Source: Microbacterium sp. NC79 (GTDB lineage: Bacteria > Actinomycetota > Actinomycetes > Actinomycetales > Microbacteriaceae). Taken from it: DNA of 64,000 nt. This document shows, piece by piece, positions 29,733 through 39,887 of the stretch (positions are counted from its first letter, which is position 1; each line of letters starts with the position of its first letter). The stretch spans positions 496,001 through 560,000 of the forward strand of contig NZ_JAHQYI010000001.1 in NCBI RefSeq assembly GCF_019061125.1, read 5' to 3'. A program made the translations under genes and the position numbers. The notes below the pieces were generated by a model that was not told the origin of the DNA, did no database searches, and saw nothing but the letters and a program-made list of their open reading frames with translations.

Positions 29733-29757
29733 GGTGGGCGGGTAGCTCCCGCCCACC
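29733..29757 (+). terminator. hairpin after giant surface gene 2
   Basis: GGTGGGCGGG and CCCGCCCACC form a perfect 10-bp stem with a five-base loop, 56 bases after the stop codon. There is no T-run, so it may act only together with the stronger terminator downstream. Confidence 0.6.
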
Positions 29758-29841
29758 ACCCCGGTTCTCCTGGCTCAGCCACCGAGCACCGGTTGTGGCG
29801 GGGGAGAGCCTCGGAAGTCTCACCCGCCACCCCCAACACCC

Positions 29842-29885
29842 GGGTTCCGGAACCTTGCCCCGAGGTTCCGGAACCCTCTTCTTTT
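29842..29885 (+). terminator. rho-independent terminator built from two GGTTCCGGAACC palindromes
   Basis: GGGTTCCGGAACCT and AGGTTCCGGAACCC form a perfect 14-bp stem with a seven-base loop, followed by TCTTCTTTT. It should separate the surface-protein unit from the ribosomal operon. Confidence 0.85.
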
Positions 29886-30260
29886 GCGCGAGGCTGGGTA
29901 TCGGCTGAGCGCGACACGCCCGGGTTTGCGGCATGGTTCTGCGTCTGTCAGACTATGTAGGTTCCACATTTCGGCGGCGCTTTTTGCGTGCGTACGAATC
30001 ACCACCAGGGCAGTGCATAGGCGGCGTGAAAGCGCAGAGACCTAGGCCGCGGGTCGGAGAACATCACCAACCAAACTGAGCTCCTGTCGGCATGCCGTCG
30101 GGATAGGCGAGGTGCTGGGGATAAATCCCTGGTCTGATATCAAAATAGTGGTGCAGCATCGAGTCACGCGAGTGACGCGAAAGTGCCAGGCGCAGATGAG
30201 ATTGCTGCGCCCAGTGCGTCCAATGCCCGAGAGGTATGACGCGGAAAGAGAGAAAAAGAG
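29886..30260 (+). promoter_or_regulatory. S10 operon upstream region and leader
   Basis: No gene fits here. The stretch must carry the promoter of the ribosomal operon. TATGTA at 29954-29959 is a candidate -10, but I find no -35 at proper spacing. A short hairpin with a GNRA tetraloop (GTCAC-GCGA-GTGAC) lies at 30163-30176. The rpsJ start is preceded by a purine-rich AAAGAGAGAAAAAGAG. If transcription starts near 29965, the leader is almost 300 nt long, enough for ribosomal-protein feedback control. Confidence 0.4.
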
Positions 30261-30569
30261 ATGGCGGGACAAAAGATCCGCATCCGACTGAAGTCGTATG
30301 ACCACGAGGTCATCGATTCGTCGGCTCGTAAGATCGTCGACACCGTGACCCGTGCGGGCGCGACCGTTGTGGGCCCCGTGCCCCTTCCGACGGAAAAGAA
30401 CGTGGTGGCAGTCATCCGTTCACCGCACAAGTACAAGGACAGCCGCGAGCACTTCGAGATGCGCACCCACAAGCGCCTCATCGACATCATCGACCCGACG
30501 CCTAAGGCTGTCGACTCGCTGATGCGCCTCGACCTTCCTGCCGATGTCAACATCGAGATCAAGCTGTAA
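30261..30569 (+). CDS. rpsJ: 30S ribosomal protein S10
   Basis: The 102-residue protein shows the full S10 pattern ([20 protein letters not shown] and RTHKRLIDI), with normal length. It heads the S10 operon and is followed by rplC after 14 bases. S10 sits in the 30S head and, in the family, also serves as NusE in antitermination complexes. The upstream terminator and leader indicate that the main promoter lies directly before it. Confidence 0.98.
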   Translation: MAGQKIRIRLKSYDHEVIDSSARKIVDTVTRAGATVVGPVPLPTEKNVVAVIRSPHKYKDSREHFEMRTHKRLIDIIDPTPKAVDSLMRLDLPADVNIEIKL

Positions 30570-30583
30570 GGGCGGGGATCAGA

Positions 30584-31243
30584 ATGGTTGATATCAACAA
30601 CAAGGTTTCCAAGGGTCTGCTCGGCACGAAGCTCGGCATGACTCAGGTCTGGAACGAAAACGGCAAGCTCATCCCGGTAACGGTTATCGAGCTGGCACCG
30701 AACGTGGTTACGCAGATCCGTACCCCTGAGCGCGACGGCTACAACGCTGTTCAGATCGCTTACGGTCAGATTGACCCCCGCAAGGTGAACAAGCCCCTCA
30801 CGGCTCACTTCGAGGCAGCAGGCGTTACGCCCCGCCGCCACGTGACGGAGATCCGCACCGCTGACGCTGGCGACTACTCGCTCGGCCAGGAGCTCACGGT
30901 TGACGGTACCTTCGAGGCCGGCCAGCTCGTCGACGTGGTCGGCACGAGCAAGGGTAAGGGCACCGCTGGTGTCATGAAGCGCCACAACTTCGCTGGTGTT
31001 TCGGCTTCGCACGGTCAGCACCGTAACCACCGTAAGCCCGGTTCTATCGGTGCTTCGTCGACCCCGTCGCGCGTCTTCAAGGGCATGCGCATGGCAGGTC
31101 GTATGGGTAACGAGCGCGTGACCGTACTTAACCTCACGGTGCACTCCATCGACACCGAGAAGGGACTCATGCTCGTTAAGGGCGCAGTTCCCGGTGCACG
31201 TGGACGCATCGTCTTCGTCCGCAACGCAGTGAAGGGTGCCTAA
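30584..31243 (+). CDS. rplC: 50S ribosomal protein L3
   Basis: This 219-residue L3 has the conserved [15 protein letters not shown] opening and the [20 protein letters not shown] loop that reaches the peptidyl-transferase centre. Length and order are normal for actinobacteria. rplD starts five bases after its stop. Confidence 0.98.
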   Translation: MVDINNKVSKGLLGTKLGMTQVWNENGKLIPVTVIELAPNVVTQIRTPERDGYNAVQIAYGQIDPRKVNKPLTAHFEAAGVTPRRHVTEIRTADAGDYSLGQELTVDGTFEAGQLVDVVGTSKGKGTAGVMKRHNFAGVSASHGQHRNHRKPGSIGASSTPSRVFKGMRMAGRMGNERVTVLNLTVHSIDTEKGLMLVKGAVPGARGRIVFVRNAVKGA

Positions 31244-31248
31244 GTATC

Positions 31249-31905
31249 ATGGCTGACTCCACGCTTAAGCTCGACGTTCTGGGCGCTGCTGGCAAGAAGG
31301 CCGGTTCGGTCGACCTGCCCGCCGCGATCTTTGACGTCGCAACGAATGTCCCGCTGATTCACCAGGTTGTTGTTGCCCAGCAGGCAGCAGCTCGCCAGGG
31401 AACGCACGCAACCAAGGGCCGTGGCGCTGTGTCCGGTTCGGGTTCGAAGCCGTTCAAGCAGAAGGGTACGGGTAACGCTCGTCAGGGCTCGATCCGTATG
31501 CCGCAGCACCGCGGTGGTGGCGTTGTCCACGGACCGCAGCCGCGCGACTACTCGCAGCGCACCCCCAAGAAGATGATCGCTGCTGCCCTCCTCGGTGCAA
31601 TCAGCGACCGTGTTCGTGGCGAGCGTCTGCACGTTATCGACTCGTTCGGTATCGAGGGCGCACCCTCGACCAAGAAGGCTGCAGCACTGCTGAAGTCGTT
31701 CCCGGGCAAGAACGTCCTCGTTGTGCTCACGCGCGACGACGAGGTGAGCCTGCTCAGCGTACGCAACCTCGAGAACCTTCACGTTCTCGCTGTTGACCAG
31801 CTGAACGCTTACGACGTGGTCGTCTCTGACGACATCGTCTTCACCAAGGCAGCCTTCGACGCGTTTGTCGCAGCGAAGACTGGCGCTGAGGAGGTTTCGG
31901 CATGA
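31249..31905 (+). CDS. rplD: 50S ribosomal protein L4
   Basis: This 218-residue L4 has the tunnel loop [20 protein letters not shown] and the GxGNARQGS signature. In E. coli L4 represses its own operon; no equivalent site could be proven here. The last four bases overlap the rplW start (ATGA), indicating translational coupling. Confidence 0.98.
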   Translation: MADSTLKLDVLGAAGKKAGSVDLPAAIFDVATNVPLIHQVVVAQQAAARQGTHATKGRGAVSGSGSKPFKQKGTGNARQGSIRMPQHRGGGVVHGPQPRDYSQRTPKKMIAAALLGAISDRVRGERLHVIDSFGIEGAPSTKKAAALLKSFPGKNVLVVLTRDDEVSLLSVRNLENLHVLAVDQLNAYDVVVSDDIVFTKAAFDAFVAAKTGAEEVSA

Positions 31906-32198
31906 CCGCAAACAAGGATCCGCGCGACATCATCTTCAAGCCGGTTGTCTCGGAGAAGTCCTACGGACTGATCGACGAGGGCAAGTACACCTTCGAGGTG
32001 GACCCCCGCGCAACGAAGACCGAAATCAAGCTCGCCATCGAGAAGATTTTCGGCGTCAAGGTCGCGTCTGTTAACACCATTAACCGCGTCGGCAAGGCAC
32101 GCCGCACCCGCTTCGGCATGGGCAAGCGCAAGGACACCAAGCGCGCCATTGTTGCTCTGAAGTCGGGCACGATCGACATCTTCACGTCGGTCGGCTAA
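31902..32198 (+). CDS. rplW: 50S ribosomal protein L23
   Basis: This 98-residue L23 carries [20 protein letters not shown] and the [17 protein letters not shown] region. L23 lies at the exit tunnel, where trigger factor and SRP dock. Its start overlaps the rplD stop. Confidence 0.98.
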   Translation: MTANKDPRDIIFKPVVSEKSYGLIDEGKYTFEVDPRATKTEIKLAIEKIFGVKVASVNTINRVGKARRTRFGMGKRKDTKRAIVALKSGTIDIFTSVG

Positions 32199-32218
32199 GC
32201 GGAAAGAGGACGAAAAAC

Positions 32219-33058
32219 ATGGCTATTCGTAAGTACAAGCCCACGACCCCTGGTCGCCGCGGCTCGTCGGTTGCCGACTTCGCTGAAATCACGCGTTCCA
32301 CGCCTGAGAAGTCGCTGCTGCGCCCGCTGTCCAAGACCGGTGGTCGCAACAACCAGGGTCGCATCACGACCCGTCACATCGGTGGTGGCCACAAGCGCCA
32401 GTACCGCGTTATCGACTTCCGTCGTAACGACAAGGACGGCGTCAACGCAACCGTTGCTCACATCGAGTACGACCCCAACCGCACGGCACGCATTGCGCTC
32501 CTGCACTACGTCGACGGAACCAAGCGCTACATCCTGGCTCCGAACAAGACCAAGCAGGGCGACATCATTGAGTCGGGCGCAAGCGCCGACATCAAGCCCG
32601 GTAACAACCTGCCGCTGAAGAACATCCCCACGGGTACTGTTATTCACGCAATCGAGCTCCGCCCCGGTGGCGGCGCAAAGATCGCTCGTTCGGCTGGTGT
32701 CTCGGTTCGTCTGGTTGCAAAGGACGGCAACTTCGCGCAGCTGCGCATGCCGTCTGGCGAAATCCGTAACGTCGACGCTCGTTGCCGCGCAACGATCGGC
32801 GAGGTCGGCAACGCCGAGCAGTCGAACATCAACTGGGGTAAGGCTGGCCGCATGCGCTGGAAGGGCGTTCGCCCGACCGTTCGTGGTGTCGCTATGAACC
32901 CGGTTGACCACCCGCACGGTGGTGGTGAGGGTAAGACCTCTGGTGGTCGTCACCCCGTTTCCCCGTGGGGCCAGGCCGAAGGCCGTACCCGTCACGCAAA
33001 CAAGGAAAGCGACAAGTACATCGTGCGTCGCCGTACCGTTGGCAAGAAGCGTAAGTAG
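32219..33058 (+). CDS. rplB: 50S ribosomal protein L2
   Basis: This full-length 279-residue L2 ends in the usual HPVSPWGQ and [10 protein letters not shown] motifs. The conserved [12 protein letters not shown] loop, with the histidine important for peptidyl-transferase assembly, is intact. A GGAAAGAGG ribosome-binding region precedes the ATG. Confidence 0.98.
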   Translation: MAIRKYKPTTPGRRGSSVADFAEITRSTPEKSLLRPLSKTGGRNNQGRITTRHIGGGHKRQYRVIDFRRNDKDGVNATVAHIEYDPNRTARIALLHYVDGTKRYILAPNKTKQGDIIESGASADIKPGNNLPLKNIPTGTVIHAIELRPGGGAKIARSAGVSVRLVAKDGNFAQLRMPSGEIRNVDARCRATIGEVGNAEQSNINWGKAGRMRWKGVRPTVRGVAMNPVDHPHGGGEGKTSGGRHPVSPWGQAEGRTRHANKESDKYIVRRRTVGKKRK

Positions 33059-33069
33059 GAGTCAAGAAG

Positions 33070-33351
33070 ATGCCACGCAGTCTGAAGAAGGGCCCCTTCG
33101 TCGACGAGCACCTGCTTCGCAAGGTCAGCTCGCAAAACGAAGCGGGAACGAAGAACGTCATCAAGACCTGGTCGCGCCGATCGATGATCGTGCCGTCCAT
33201 GCTGGGACACACGATCGCCGTTCACGACGGTCGCAAGCACATCCCCGTATTTGTTACGGAGACGATGGTTGGCCACAAGCTGGGCGAATTCGCGCCCACC
33301 CGCACCTTCCGCGGCCACGTGAAGGACGACAAGAAGGGCCGCCGCCGCTAA
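33070..33351 (+). CDS. rpsS: 30S ribosomal protein S19
   Basis: This 93-residue S19 starts [14 protein letters not shown] and contains the [13 protein letters not shown] motif that contacts S13 and the 16S rRNA head. Spacing to rplB is 11 bases. Confidence 0.98.
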   Translation: MPRSLKKGPFVDEHLLRKVSSQNEAGTKNVIKTWSRRSMIVPSMLGHTIAVHDGRKHIPVFVTETMVGHKLGEFAPTRTFRGHVKDDKKGRRR

Positions 33352-33373
33352 GCGGGGGCGCAGAGGAGAAGAA

Positions 33374-33769
33374 ATGGTGGAGTCCATCGCACGCGTGCGA
33401 CACATCCGCGTGACCCCTCAGAAGGCTCGTCGCGTCGTTGCGCTTATCAAGGGAAAGCAGGCTGAAGAAGCCCTCGCGATCCTGAAGTTCGCGCAGCAGG
33501 CCGCTTCGGAGCCGATCTACAAGCTGGTCCACTCGGCCATCGCTAACGCCCGCGTTACCGCGGACAAGAACGGTGAGTCGCTGGACGAGTCGGATCTGTT
33601 CGTAACGAACGCATATGTGGACGAGGGCACGACGCTGAAGCGTTTCCAGCCCCGTGCACAGGGTCGCGCATTCCAGATCAAGAAGCGCACGAGCCACATC
33701 ACGGTCGTGCTTTCGACGCCGGAGACAGCTGCTGCTGCTCCTGCGGCTCAGAAGAAGGCGAGCAAGTAA
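33374..33769 (+). CDS. rplV: 50S ribosomal protein L22
   Basis: This 131-residue L22 has the core [20 protein letters not shown] and the tunnel hairpin [20 protein letters not shown] short Ala/Lys tail ([13 protein letters not shown]) extends the C-terminus. The start at ATG 33374 follows AGGAGAAG. Its stop (TAATG) overlaps the rpsC start by one base. Confidence 0.98.
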   Translation: MVESIARVRHIRVTPQKARRVVALIKGKQAEEALAILKFAQQAASEPIYKLVHSAIANARVTADKNGESLDESDLFVTNAYVDEGTTLKRFQPRAQGRAFQIKKRTSHITVVLSTPETAAAAPAAQKKASK

Positions 33770-34521
33770 TGGGACAGAAGGTTAACCCGTACGGCTTCCG
33801 CCTCGGTATTACGACGGACCACGTGTCACGTTGGTTCTCGGACTCGACGAAGCCGGGCCAGCGTTACGCTGACTACGTCGCCGAGGACATCAAGATCCGT
33901 CAGCTGCTGCAGACGCAGCTGGACCGTGCCGGCGTCAGCAACATCGAGATCGAGCGCACCCGTGACCGTGTTCGTGTGGACATCCACACGGCTCGCCCGG
34001 GTATCGTCATCGGTCGCCGTGGTGCTGAGGCTGAGCGCATCCGCGCTGACCTTGAGAAGCTCACCGGCAAGCAGATCCAGCTGAACATCCTCGAGGTTCG
34101 TAACCCCGAGGCTGATGCTCAGCTGGTTGCACAGGGCATCGCAGAGCAGCTCACCGCTCGCGTGGCATTCCGCCGCGCGATGCGCAAGGGCCTCCAGGGC
34201 GCTCAGCGTGCAGGTGCTAAGGGTATTCGTATCCAGGTGTCCGGCCGCCTCGGCGGTGCTGAGATGAGCCGTTCGGAGTTCTACCGCGAAGGTCGTGTGC
34301 CGCTGCACACGCTTCGTGCGAACATCGACTACGGCTTCTACGAGGCAAAGACCACCTTCGGCCGTATTGGCGTGAAGGTTTGGATCTACAAGGGCGACCT
34401 GACCAACAAGGAACTCGCTCGCGAGCAGGCTAACCAGAAGCCGTCCCGCGACCGTGGTGACCGCCCCCGTCGCGCTCCGCGCAACGCAGAGGCACCGGTC
34501 ACGGAAGGAGCTTCGGCGTAA
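33769..34521 (+). CDS. rpsC: 30S ribosomal protein S3
   Basis: This 250-residue S3 begins [13 protein letters not shown] and has an intact KH domain ([19 protein letters not shown]) plus the C-terminal [11 protein letters not shown] basic, disordered tail of about 35 residues follows. S3 forms part of the mRNA entry site. Confidence 0.98.
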   Translation: MGQKVNPYGFRLGITTDHVSRWFSDSTKPGQRYADYVAEDIKIRQLLQTQLDRAGVSNIEIERTRDRVRVDIHTARPGIVIGRRGAEAERIRADLEKLTGKQIQLNILEVRNPEADAQLVAQGIAEQLTARVAFRRAMRKGLQGAQRAGAKGIRIQVSGRLGGAEMSRSEFYREGRVPLHTLRANIDYGFYEAKTTFGRIGVKVWIYKGDLTNKELAREQANQKPSRDRGDRPRRAPRNAEAPVTEGASA

Positions 34522-34940
34522 TGCTTATCCCTCGTAAGGTTAAGTTCCGTAAGCAGCACCACCCCAAGCGTGATGGTGCAGCTACCGGTGGAACCAAGGT
34601 TTCGTTCGGCGAGTACGGTATTCAGGCGCTCACGTCTGCATACGTAACCAACCGTCAGATCGAGTCCGCTCGTATCGCAATGACCCGTCACATCAAGCGT
34701 GGTGGAAAGGTGTGGATCAACATCTACCCTGACCGTCCGCTGACGAAGAAGCCCGCTGAAACCCGCATGGGTTCCGGTAAGGGTTCACCCGAGTGGTGGG
34801 TTGCAAACGTCAAGCCGGGTCGCGTCCTCTTCGAGGTCGCTGGTGTTAGCGAGCAGCTCGCTCGCGAAGCCATGACCCGTGCCATCCACAAGCTGCCGCT
34901 CAAGGCACGCATCATCAAGCGCGAGGAAGGCGACGCATAA
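34521..34940 (+). CDS. rplP: 50S ribosomal protein L16
   Basis: This 139-residue L16 starts [15 protein letters not shown] and has [17 protein letters not shown], the conserved contact with the A-site tRNA elbow. It overlaps both neighbours by one base. Confidence 0.98.
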   Translation: MLIPRKVKFRKQHHPKRDGAATGGTKVSFGEYGIQALTSAYVTNRQIESARIAMTRHIKRGGKVWINIYPDRPLTKKPAETRMGSGKGSPEWWVANVKPGRVLFEVAGVSEQLAREAMTRAIHKLPLKARIIKREEGDA

Positions 34941-35251
34941 TGGCGATCGGCACCAAGACGCTCGCTACTAGCGAGCTCGACACGTTCGAAGACCAGCGCC
35001 TCCTCGAGGAGGTCCGTAAGGCCAAGGAAGAGCTGTTTAACCTGCGCTTCCAGTCGGCAACGGGCCAGCTCGAGAGCCACGGTCGCATCCGCGCCGTCAA
35101 GCGCGACATTGCACGCCTGTACACCGTTATTCGCGAGCGCGAGCTGGGCATTCGTGCCACGCCCGCACCCGTTGAAGCGGCTCCCAAGGCGAAGAAGGCT
35201 AAGGCGAAGAAGGCCGACGAGGCTGACGTCGCGAAGGAGGACGCAGAGTAA
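34940..35251 (+). CDS. rpmC: 50S ribosomal protein L29, extended C-terminus
   Basis: The first 70 residues are a normal L29 ([20 protein letters not shown]). The remaining 30 or so form an Ala/Lys/Glu tail ([20 protein letters not shown]). Total length is 103 residues, against about 65-80 in most bacteria. Such tails are common in Microbacteriaceae and have no assigned role. Confidence 0.96.
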   Translation: MAIGTKTLATSELDTFEDQRLLEEVRKAKEELFNLRFQSATGQLESHGRIRAVKRDIARLYTVIRERELGIRATPAPVEAAPKAKKAKAKKADEADVAKEDAE

Positions 35252-35541
35252 TGGCTGCAAAGGACGAAGCCGTACAGGCTGAAGCCGTTGTCCGTGGCGA
35301 CCGCAAGGCTCGCCGTGGTTACGTCGTCAGCGACAAGATGGACAAGACCATCGTTGTAGAGGTTGAGGACCGCGTTAAGCACCCGCTCTACGGCAAGGTC
35401 ATCCGTCGTACGTCGAAGGTTAAGGCTCACGACGAGACGAACAGCGCCGGCATCGGTGACCTCGTTCTCATCAACGAGACCCGTCCCCTGAGCGCTACCA
35501 AGCGGTGGCGTCTCGTCGAGATCCTCGAGAAGGCCAAGTAA
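35251..35541 (+). CDS. rpsQ: 30S ribosomal protein S17
   Basis: This 96-residue S17 contains [20 protein letters not shown] and [19 protein letters not shown], the OB-fold core. The short N-terminal extension (residues 1-15) is usual in actinobacteria. The start overlaps the rpmC stop by one base. Confidence 0.98.
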   Translation: MAAKDEAVQAEAVVRGDRKARRGYVVSDKMDKTIVVEVEDRVKHPLYGKVIRRTSKVKAHDETNSAGIGDLVLINETRPLSATKRWRLVEILEKAK

Positions 35542-35576
35542 GCCTTCGGGCTCGCTTGGAAATAAGGGAGTAACAA

Positions 35577-35945
35577 ATGATTCAGTCTGAATCCCGCCTC
35601 AAGGTCGCCGACAACACCGGTGCGAAGGAACTGCTCACGATCCGTGTACTCGGTGGCTCCGGCCGTCGCTTCGCGGGCCTGGGTGACGTCATCGTCGCTA
35701 CGGTCAAGGACGCCATCCCCGGCGGAAACGTGAAGAAGGGTGACGTCATCAAGGCTGTCATCGTCCGCACGAAGAAGCAGACGCGCCGTCAGGACGGCTC
35801 GTACATCAAGTTCGACGAGAACGCTGCCGTCATCCTGAAGAACGACGGGGAGCCCCGCGGCACCCGCATCTTCGGACCGGTCGGTCGCGAGCTTCGTGAC
35901 AAGAAGTTCATGAAGATCGTCTCGCTGGCACCGGAGGTTATCTGA
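35577..35945 (+). CDS. rplN: 50S ribosomal protein L14
   Basis: This 122-residue L14 starts [20 protein letters not shown] and is full length. A 35-base gap and a fresh ribosome-binding site (AAGGGAG) mark the junction between the S10-type and spc-type gene sets, although no terminator is visible. Confidence 0.98.
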   Translation: MIQSESRLKVADNTGAKELLTIRVLGGSGRRFAGLGDVIVATVKDAIPGGNVKKGDVIKAVIVRTKKQTRRQDGSYIKFDENAAVILKNDGEPRGTRIFGPVGRELRDKKFMKIVSLAPEVI

Positions 35946-35947
35946 TC

Positions 35948-36307
35948 ATGGCGAAGATCAAGAAGGGTGACCTCGTACAGGTCATCACGGGCGCTAAGCC
36001 CGAGCGTGGCGGCGACCGCGGTAAGCAGGGCAAGGTCCTCGATGTCCTTGTTGAGCAGAACCGCGTCATCGTCGAAGGCGTGAACTACATCACGAAGCAC
36101 TCGCGTGTTGGTCAGTCGCAGCGCGGCACCAAGACCGGTGGCATCGAAACGATGGAAGCACCCATTCACATTTCGAACGTTGCCCTCGTTGACCCCTCGA
36201 CGAAGAAGACCACCAAGGTTGGTCACCGCGTTGAGGAGCAGACGAAGGATGGCGTCAAGCGCACGGTTCGCGTGCGTTTCGCAAAGAAGAGCGGTAAGGA
36301 CCTCTGA
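35948..36307 (+). CDS. rplX: 50S ribosomal protein L24
   Basis: This 119-residue L24 has the KOW motif ([20 protein letters not shown]) and the INISNVA-like [10 protein letters not shown] segment. Its stop overlaps the rplE start. Confidence 0.98.
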   Translation: MAKIKKGDLVQVITGAKPERGGDRGKQGKVLDVLVEQNRVIVEGVNYITKHSRVGQSQRGTKTGGIETMEAPIHISNVALVDPSTKKTTKVGHRVEEQTKDGVKRTVRVRFAKKSGKDL

Positions 36308-36897
36308 TGAGCAACGCAACTGCTGCGACTGCTGGCAAGATCCAGCCGCGCCTCAAGCAGAAGTACAACGCCGAGATCAAGAAGGCGATGCAGGACGAGT
36401 TCGGTTACGAAAACGTCATGCAGATCCCCGGCCTGGTCAAGGTTGTCGTAAACACCGGTGTTGGTGAAGCAGCTCGTGACTCTAAGGTCATCGATGGTGC
36501 TGTCGCCGACCTGACCGCTATCACCGGTCAGAAGCCGATCGTCACCAAGGCAAAGAAGTCCATCGCACAGTTCAAGCTGCGCGAGGGCCAGGCAATTGGT
36601 GCACACGTCACGCTTCGTGGCGACCGTGCATGGGAATTTGTCGACCGCCTGGTTTCGCTCGCACTGCCCCGTATCCGCGACTTCCGCGGTCTCTCGGGCA
36701 AGCAGTTCGACGGCAACGGTAACTACACGTTCGGTCTGCAGGAGCAGTCGGTCTTCCACGAGATCGACCAGGACAAGATCGACCGCGTTCGTGGTTTCGA
36801 CATCACTGTCGTGACGACGGCGAAGACGGACGACGAGGGTCGCGCTCTGCTGCGTCACCTCGGCTTCCCGTTCCGCGCTGACGACGCTCAGGCGTAA
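36307..36897 (+). CDS. rplE: 50S ribosomal protein L5
   Basis: This 196-residue L5 contains [16 protein letters not shown] and [20 protein letters not shown], the 5S rRNA-binding family pattern. In most actinobacteria rpsN (S14) follows directly. Here the next 157 bases hold no gene but a perfect 20-bp hairpin. Confidence 0.98.
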   Translation: MSNATAATAGKIQPRLKQKYNAEIKKAMQDEFGYENVMQIPGLVKVVVNTGVGEAARDSKVIDGAVADLTAITGQKPIVTKAKKSIAQFKLREGQAIGAHVTLRGDRAWEFVDRLVSLALPRIRDFRGLSGKQFDGNGNYTFGLQEQSVFHEIDQDKIDRVRGFDITVVTTAKTDDEGRALLRHLGFPFRADDAQA

Positions 36898-36925
36898 TTA
36901 GCGCGGTCTAAAACGCCGAAGATCA

Positions 36926-36971
36926 CTCATGCTGGTTGCCTACGTGTCACAACGTAGGCAACCAGCATGAG
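36926..36971 (+). terminator. perfect 20-bp hairpin in the rplE-rpsH gap
   Basis: CTCATGCTGGTTGCCTACGT (36926-36945) pairs without mismatch with 36952-36971 around the loop GTCACA. No T-run follows, so it could be an attenuator, processing site or partial terminator rather than a classical terminator. It lies where rpsN is usually found. Confidence 0.7.
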
Positions 36972-36974
36972 AGG

Positions 36975-36987
36975 ATAGATCTTTGGT
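36975..36987 (+). promoter_or_regulatory. ATAGATCTTTGGT motif, candidate internal promoter before rpsH
   Basis: This 13-base sequence recurs exactly at 43807-43819 upstream of infA. GATAGAT resembles a -10 box, so a transcript start just after it would re-initiate transcription downstream of the hairpin. A -35 element is not clear. The match between two ribosomal promoter regions is the main evidence. Confidence 0.45.
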
Positions 36988-37054
36988 ATCCACCACCACA
37001 GGTCGGCTCGCGTGTAACGCGACGTCGAAACCTGGTGAACAAAGGAAATAACAC

Positions 37055-37453
37055 ATGACAATGACAGACCCGGTCGCAGATATGCTGACCCGTCTGCGCA
37101 ATGCGAACTCGGCGCACCACGATTCTGTGACCATGCCGTCGAGCAAGCTGAAGACGCACGTCGCCGAAATTCTCAAGCGTGAGGGTTTCATCGCCGGATG
37201 GGAGGTCGCTGACGCACGCGTTGGTAAGAACCTCACGCTGACGCTCAAGTACGGCCAGAACCGTGAGCGTTCGATCGTCGGCATCAAGCGCGTTTCGAAG
37301 CCCGGTCTTCGCGTGTACGCGAAGTCGACCGAGCTTCCCAAGGTTTTCGGTGGCCTCGGTATCGCCATTCTGTCCACGTCCTCCGGTCTGCTTACGGACC
37401 GTCAGGCTGAGAACAAGGGTGTAGGTGGGGAAGTCCTCGCCTACGTTTGGTGA
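37055..37453 (+). CDS. rpsH: 30S ribosomal protein S8
   Basis: This 132-residue S8 starts [20 protein letters not shown] and ends with the [20 protein letters not shown] motif. It is preceded by AAAGGAAATAAC. In E. coli S8 represses the spc operon. The long upstream gap with hairpin makes local control possible here. Confidence 0.98.
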   Translation: MTMTDPVADMLTRLRNANSAHHDSVTMPSSKLKTHVAEILKREGFIAGWEVADARVGKNLTLTLKYGQNRERSIVGIKRVSKPGLRVYAKSTELPKVFGGLGIAILSTSSGLLTDRQAENKGVGGEVLAYVW

Positions 37454-37459
37454 TTACTT

Positions 37460-37996
37460 ATGTCACGTATCGGACGTCTTCCCATTAGCATCCCGGCCGG
37501 AGTGACCGTTACGGTCGACGGCTCGGCAGTCTCGGTTAAGGGCCCGAAGGGCGAGCTCGTTCTCAACGTAGCTAGCCCCATCGAGGTCGCGATCGAGGAG
37601 AACCAGGTTGTGGTTTCACGCCCCGACGACGAGCGCGAATCGCGTTCGCTGCACGGACTGACCCGCACCCTCATCCACAACGACATCATTGGCGTCACCG
37701 AGGGTTACTCCAAGGGCCTTGAGGTCGTCGGAACCGGTTACCGCGTTGCTCAGAAGGGCACCTCGGTAGAGTTCGCCCTGGGCTTCTCGCACCCGGTCAT
37801 CGTTGACGCACCCGAGGGCATCACGCTCACGGTTGAGGGCAACAACAAGCTCACCGTCACCGGCATCTCGAAGCAGGCCGTCGGTGAGGCTGCAGCGAAC
37901 ATCCGCAAGATTCGTAAGCCCGAGCCTTACAAGGGCAAGGGTGTGCGTTACGCAGGCGAGGTCGTTCGTCGCAAGGCCGGAAAGGCTGGTAAGTAA
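37460..37996 (+). CDS. rplF: 50S ribosomal protein L6
   Basis: This 178-residue L6 has both RNA-binding halves. [15 protein letters not shown] is at the start, and [20 protein letters not shown], the diagnostic signature, is near the end. It follows rpsH after six bases. Confidence 0.98.
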   Translation: MSRIGRLPISIPAGVTVTVDGSAVSVKGPKGELVLNVASPIEVAIEENQVVVSRPDDERESRSLHGLTRTLIHNDIIGVTEGYSKGLEVVGTGYRVAQKGTSVEFALGFSHPVIVDAPEGITLTVEGNNKLTVTGISKQAVGEAAANIRKIRKPEPYKGKGVRYAGEVVRRKAGKAGK

Positions 37997-37998
37997 CC

Positions 37999-38358
37999 AT
38001 GGCTGTGAAGTCGAAGTCAGTCGCACGTGCACGTCGTCACGCGCGTCTTCGCAAGCACATCGCTGGTACGGCAGAGCGTCCGCGCCTCGTTGTAACCCGT
38101 TCGGCACGTCACGTGTTCGTCCAGATCGTCGACGACAGCAAGGGCCACACCCTCGTTTCGGCATCGACGCTCGAGACCGACCTTCGTGCAAACGACGGTG
38201 ACAAGACCGCAAAGGCACGCAAGGTGGGAGAAATCCTCGCCGAGCGCGCAAAGGCTGCCGGTATCGAGGCAGTTGTGTTCGACCGTGGCGGTAACCGCTA
38301 CGCCGGCCGTGTTGCAGCAATTGCAGACGGCGCCCGCGAGGGAGGGTTGAGCCTGTGA
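37999..38358 (+). CDS. rplR: 50S ribosomal protein L18
   Basis: This 119-residue L18 contains [20 protein letters not shown] and [20 protein letters not shown], which bind 5S rRNA. Its stop overlaps the GTG start of rpsE by four bases. Confidence 0.98.
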   Translation: MAVKSKSVARARRHARLRKHIAGTAERPRLVVTRSARHVFVQIVDDSKGHTLVSASTLETDLRANDGDKTAKARKVGEILAERAKAAGIEAVVFDRGGNRYAGRVAAIADGAREGGLSL

Positions 38359-39056
38359 GCGAAAACAAGGAGACCGAAGTGACTGAAGTCACTCAGGCCG
38401 CAGCAACCGAGGTTGCCGCTGCCGAGGCGACGACCGAGCGTGAGCCCCGTGAGGCTCGCCGCGGCGGTCGCGAGCGTAACCCGAACCGTGACCGCGGTTC
38501 GCGTGACCGTGCCGAAAGCCAGTTCCTCGAGCGCGTTGTCACCATCAACCGCGTTTCGAAGGTCGTCAAGGGTGGTCGTCGCTTTAGCTTCACCGCTCTT
38601 GTCGTTGTCGGTGACGGCAACGGTGTTGTCGGCGTCGGATACGGCAAGGCACGCGAAGTTCCGCTCGCTATCTCGAAGGGTGTGGAAGACGCCAAGCGCA
38701 ACTTCTTCCGCGTTCCTCGCGTAGCATCGTCGATCCCGCACCCGGTTCAGGGTGAGGCAGCAGCAGGCGTTGTGCTGCTGCGTCCGGCCGCAGCTGGTAC
38801 CGGTGTTATCGCCGGTGGTCCGGTTCGCGCCGTCCTCGAGTGCGCAGGCGTCCACGACGTTCTGTCGAAGTCGCTCGGATCGTCGAACACCATCAACATC
38901 GTTCACGCAACGGTTGACGCCCTGAAGCAGCTGGAAGAGCCGCGCGCCGTCGCTGCTCGTCGTGGTCTTGACTACGACCAGGTTGTTCCCGCCAAGATCC
39001 TCAAGATCGAAGCGCGCGTGGCTAAGGCTGCTGCGGAAGCAAAGGTAGGTGCCTGA
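38355..39056 (+). CDS. rpsE: 30S ribosomal protein S5, extended N-terminus
   Basis: This 233-residue S5 initiates at GTG. The first 50 or so residues are an acidic, then Arg-rich tail. The double-stranded RNA-binding core follows ([20 protein letters not shown]), then the C-terminal part with [21 protein letters not shown]5 supports decoding accuracy. The N-terminal extension exceeds the E. coli protein and is typical of actinobacteria. Confidence 0.98.
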   Translation: MSENKETEVTEVTQAAATEVAAAEATTEREPREARRGGRERNPNRDRGSRDRAESQFLERVVTINRVSKVVKGGRRFSFTALVVVGDGNGVVGVGYGKAREVPLAISKGVEDAKRNFFRVPRVASSIPHPVQGEAAAGVVLLRPAAAGTGVIAGGPVRAVLECAGVHDVLSKSLGSSNTINIVHATVDALKQLEEPRAVAARRGLDYDQVVPAKILKIEARVAKAAAEAKVGA

Positions 39057-39241
39057 TGGCTGCACGTCTCAAGGTGACCCAGATCAAGTCCAAGGTGAGC
39101 GAAAAGCAGAACCAGCGCGACACGCTGCGTTCGCTGGGCCTCAAGCGGATCGGCGACTCGGTCGTTCGTCCGGATGACTCCCAGACGCGCGGTTACGTGC
39201 GCACCGTTGCTCACCTCGTCAAGGTTGAGGAGATCGACTAA
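39056..39241 (+). CDS. rpmD: 50S ribosomal protein L30
   Basis: This 61-residue L30 contains [20 protein letters not shown] and [14 protein letters not shown]. It is translationally coupled on both sides through one-base overlaps. Confidence 0.97.
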   Translation: MAARLKVTQIKSKVSEKQNQRDTLRSLGLKRIGDSVVRPDDSQTRGYVRTVAHLVKVEEID

Positions 39242-39795
39242 TGGCTGAAAAGAAGGACGAGACCGTAGCAACGGTCGACGCCCCCGCCAAGAAGACGGCG
39301 GCTAAGAAGCCTGCCGCGAAGAAGCCTGCTGCCAAGGCTGAGGCTCCGGCCTCGCGCCCCGGCGTGCTCAAGGTTCACCACCTCCGCCCGGTTCCCGGCG
39401 CACACACCGCAAAGACTCGTGTCGGTCGCGGTGAGGGCTCGAAGGGTAAGACGGCTGGCCGTGGTACCAAGGGTACGAAGGCTCGTTACCAGGTCAAGGT
39501 TGGGTTCGAGGGTGGCCAGATGCCGCTCCACATGCGTACGCCTAAGCTGCGCGGCTTCAAGAACCCGTTCCGTGTTGAGTACCAGGTTGTCAACCTGGAC
39601 AAGCTCACGGAGCTGTACCCCAACGGTGGCGACGTCACCATTGCTGACCTGGTCGCAAAGGGTGCTGTTCGCAAGAACGAAAAGGTGAAGGTCCTCGGTA
39701 ACGGCGACATCACCGTTAAGCTGAATGTCCAGGTAGACAAGGTCTCGAGCTCGGCTGAGCAGAAGATTGTTGCTGCAGGTGGTTCGGTAGCCTAA
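39241..39795 (+). CDS. rplO: 50S ribosomal protein L15, Ala/Lys-rich N-terminus
   Basis: This 184-residue L15 carries an N-terminal tail of about 40 residues rich in Lys, Ala and Pro ([17 protein letters not shown]). The standard [20 protein letters not shown] and [19 protein letters not shown] motifs follow. The tail makes it longer than the usual 145-150 residues. Confidence 0.97.
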   Translation: MAEKKDETVATVDAPAKKTAAKKPAAKKPAAKAEAPASRPGVLKVHHLRPVPGAHTAKTRVGRGEGSKGKTAGRGTKGTKARYQVKVGFEGGQMPLHMRTPKLRGFKNPFRVEYQVVNLDKLTELYPNGGDVTIADLVAKGAVRKNEKVKVLGNGDITVKLNVQVDKVSSSAEQKIVAAGGSVA

Positions 39796-39818
39796 GCCTT
39801 ATGGCTTACGCTGAGTGA

Positions 39819-39852
39819 CGGGCGGTCGGAGTCTCCGGATTCCGGCCGCCCG
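39819..39852 (+). terminator. hairpin between rplO and secY
   Basis: CGGGCGGTCGGA pairs with TCCGGCCGCCCG (one G-U pair) around an interior loop. No T-run follows. It may attenuate transcription so that secY is made at lower level than ribosomal proteins. Confidence 0.6.
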
Positions 39853-39887
39853 CACTGCCACCGCCTTGCTCGTCAGGAGGAATACTT

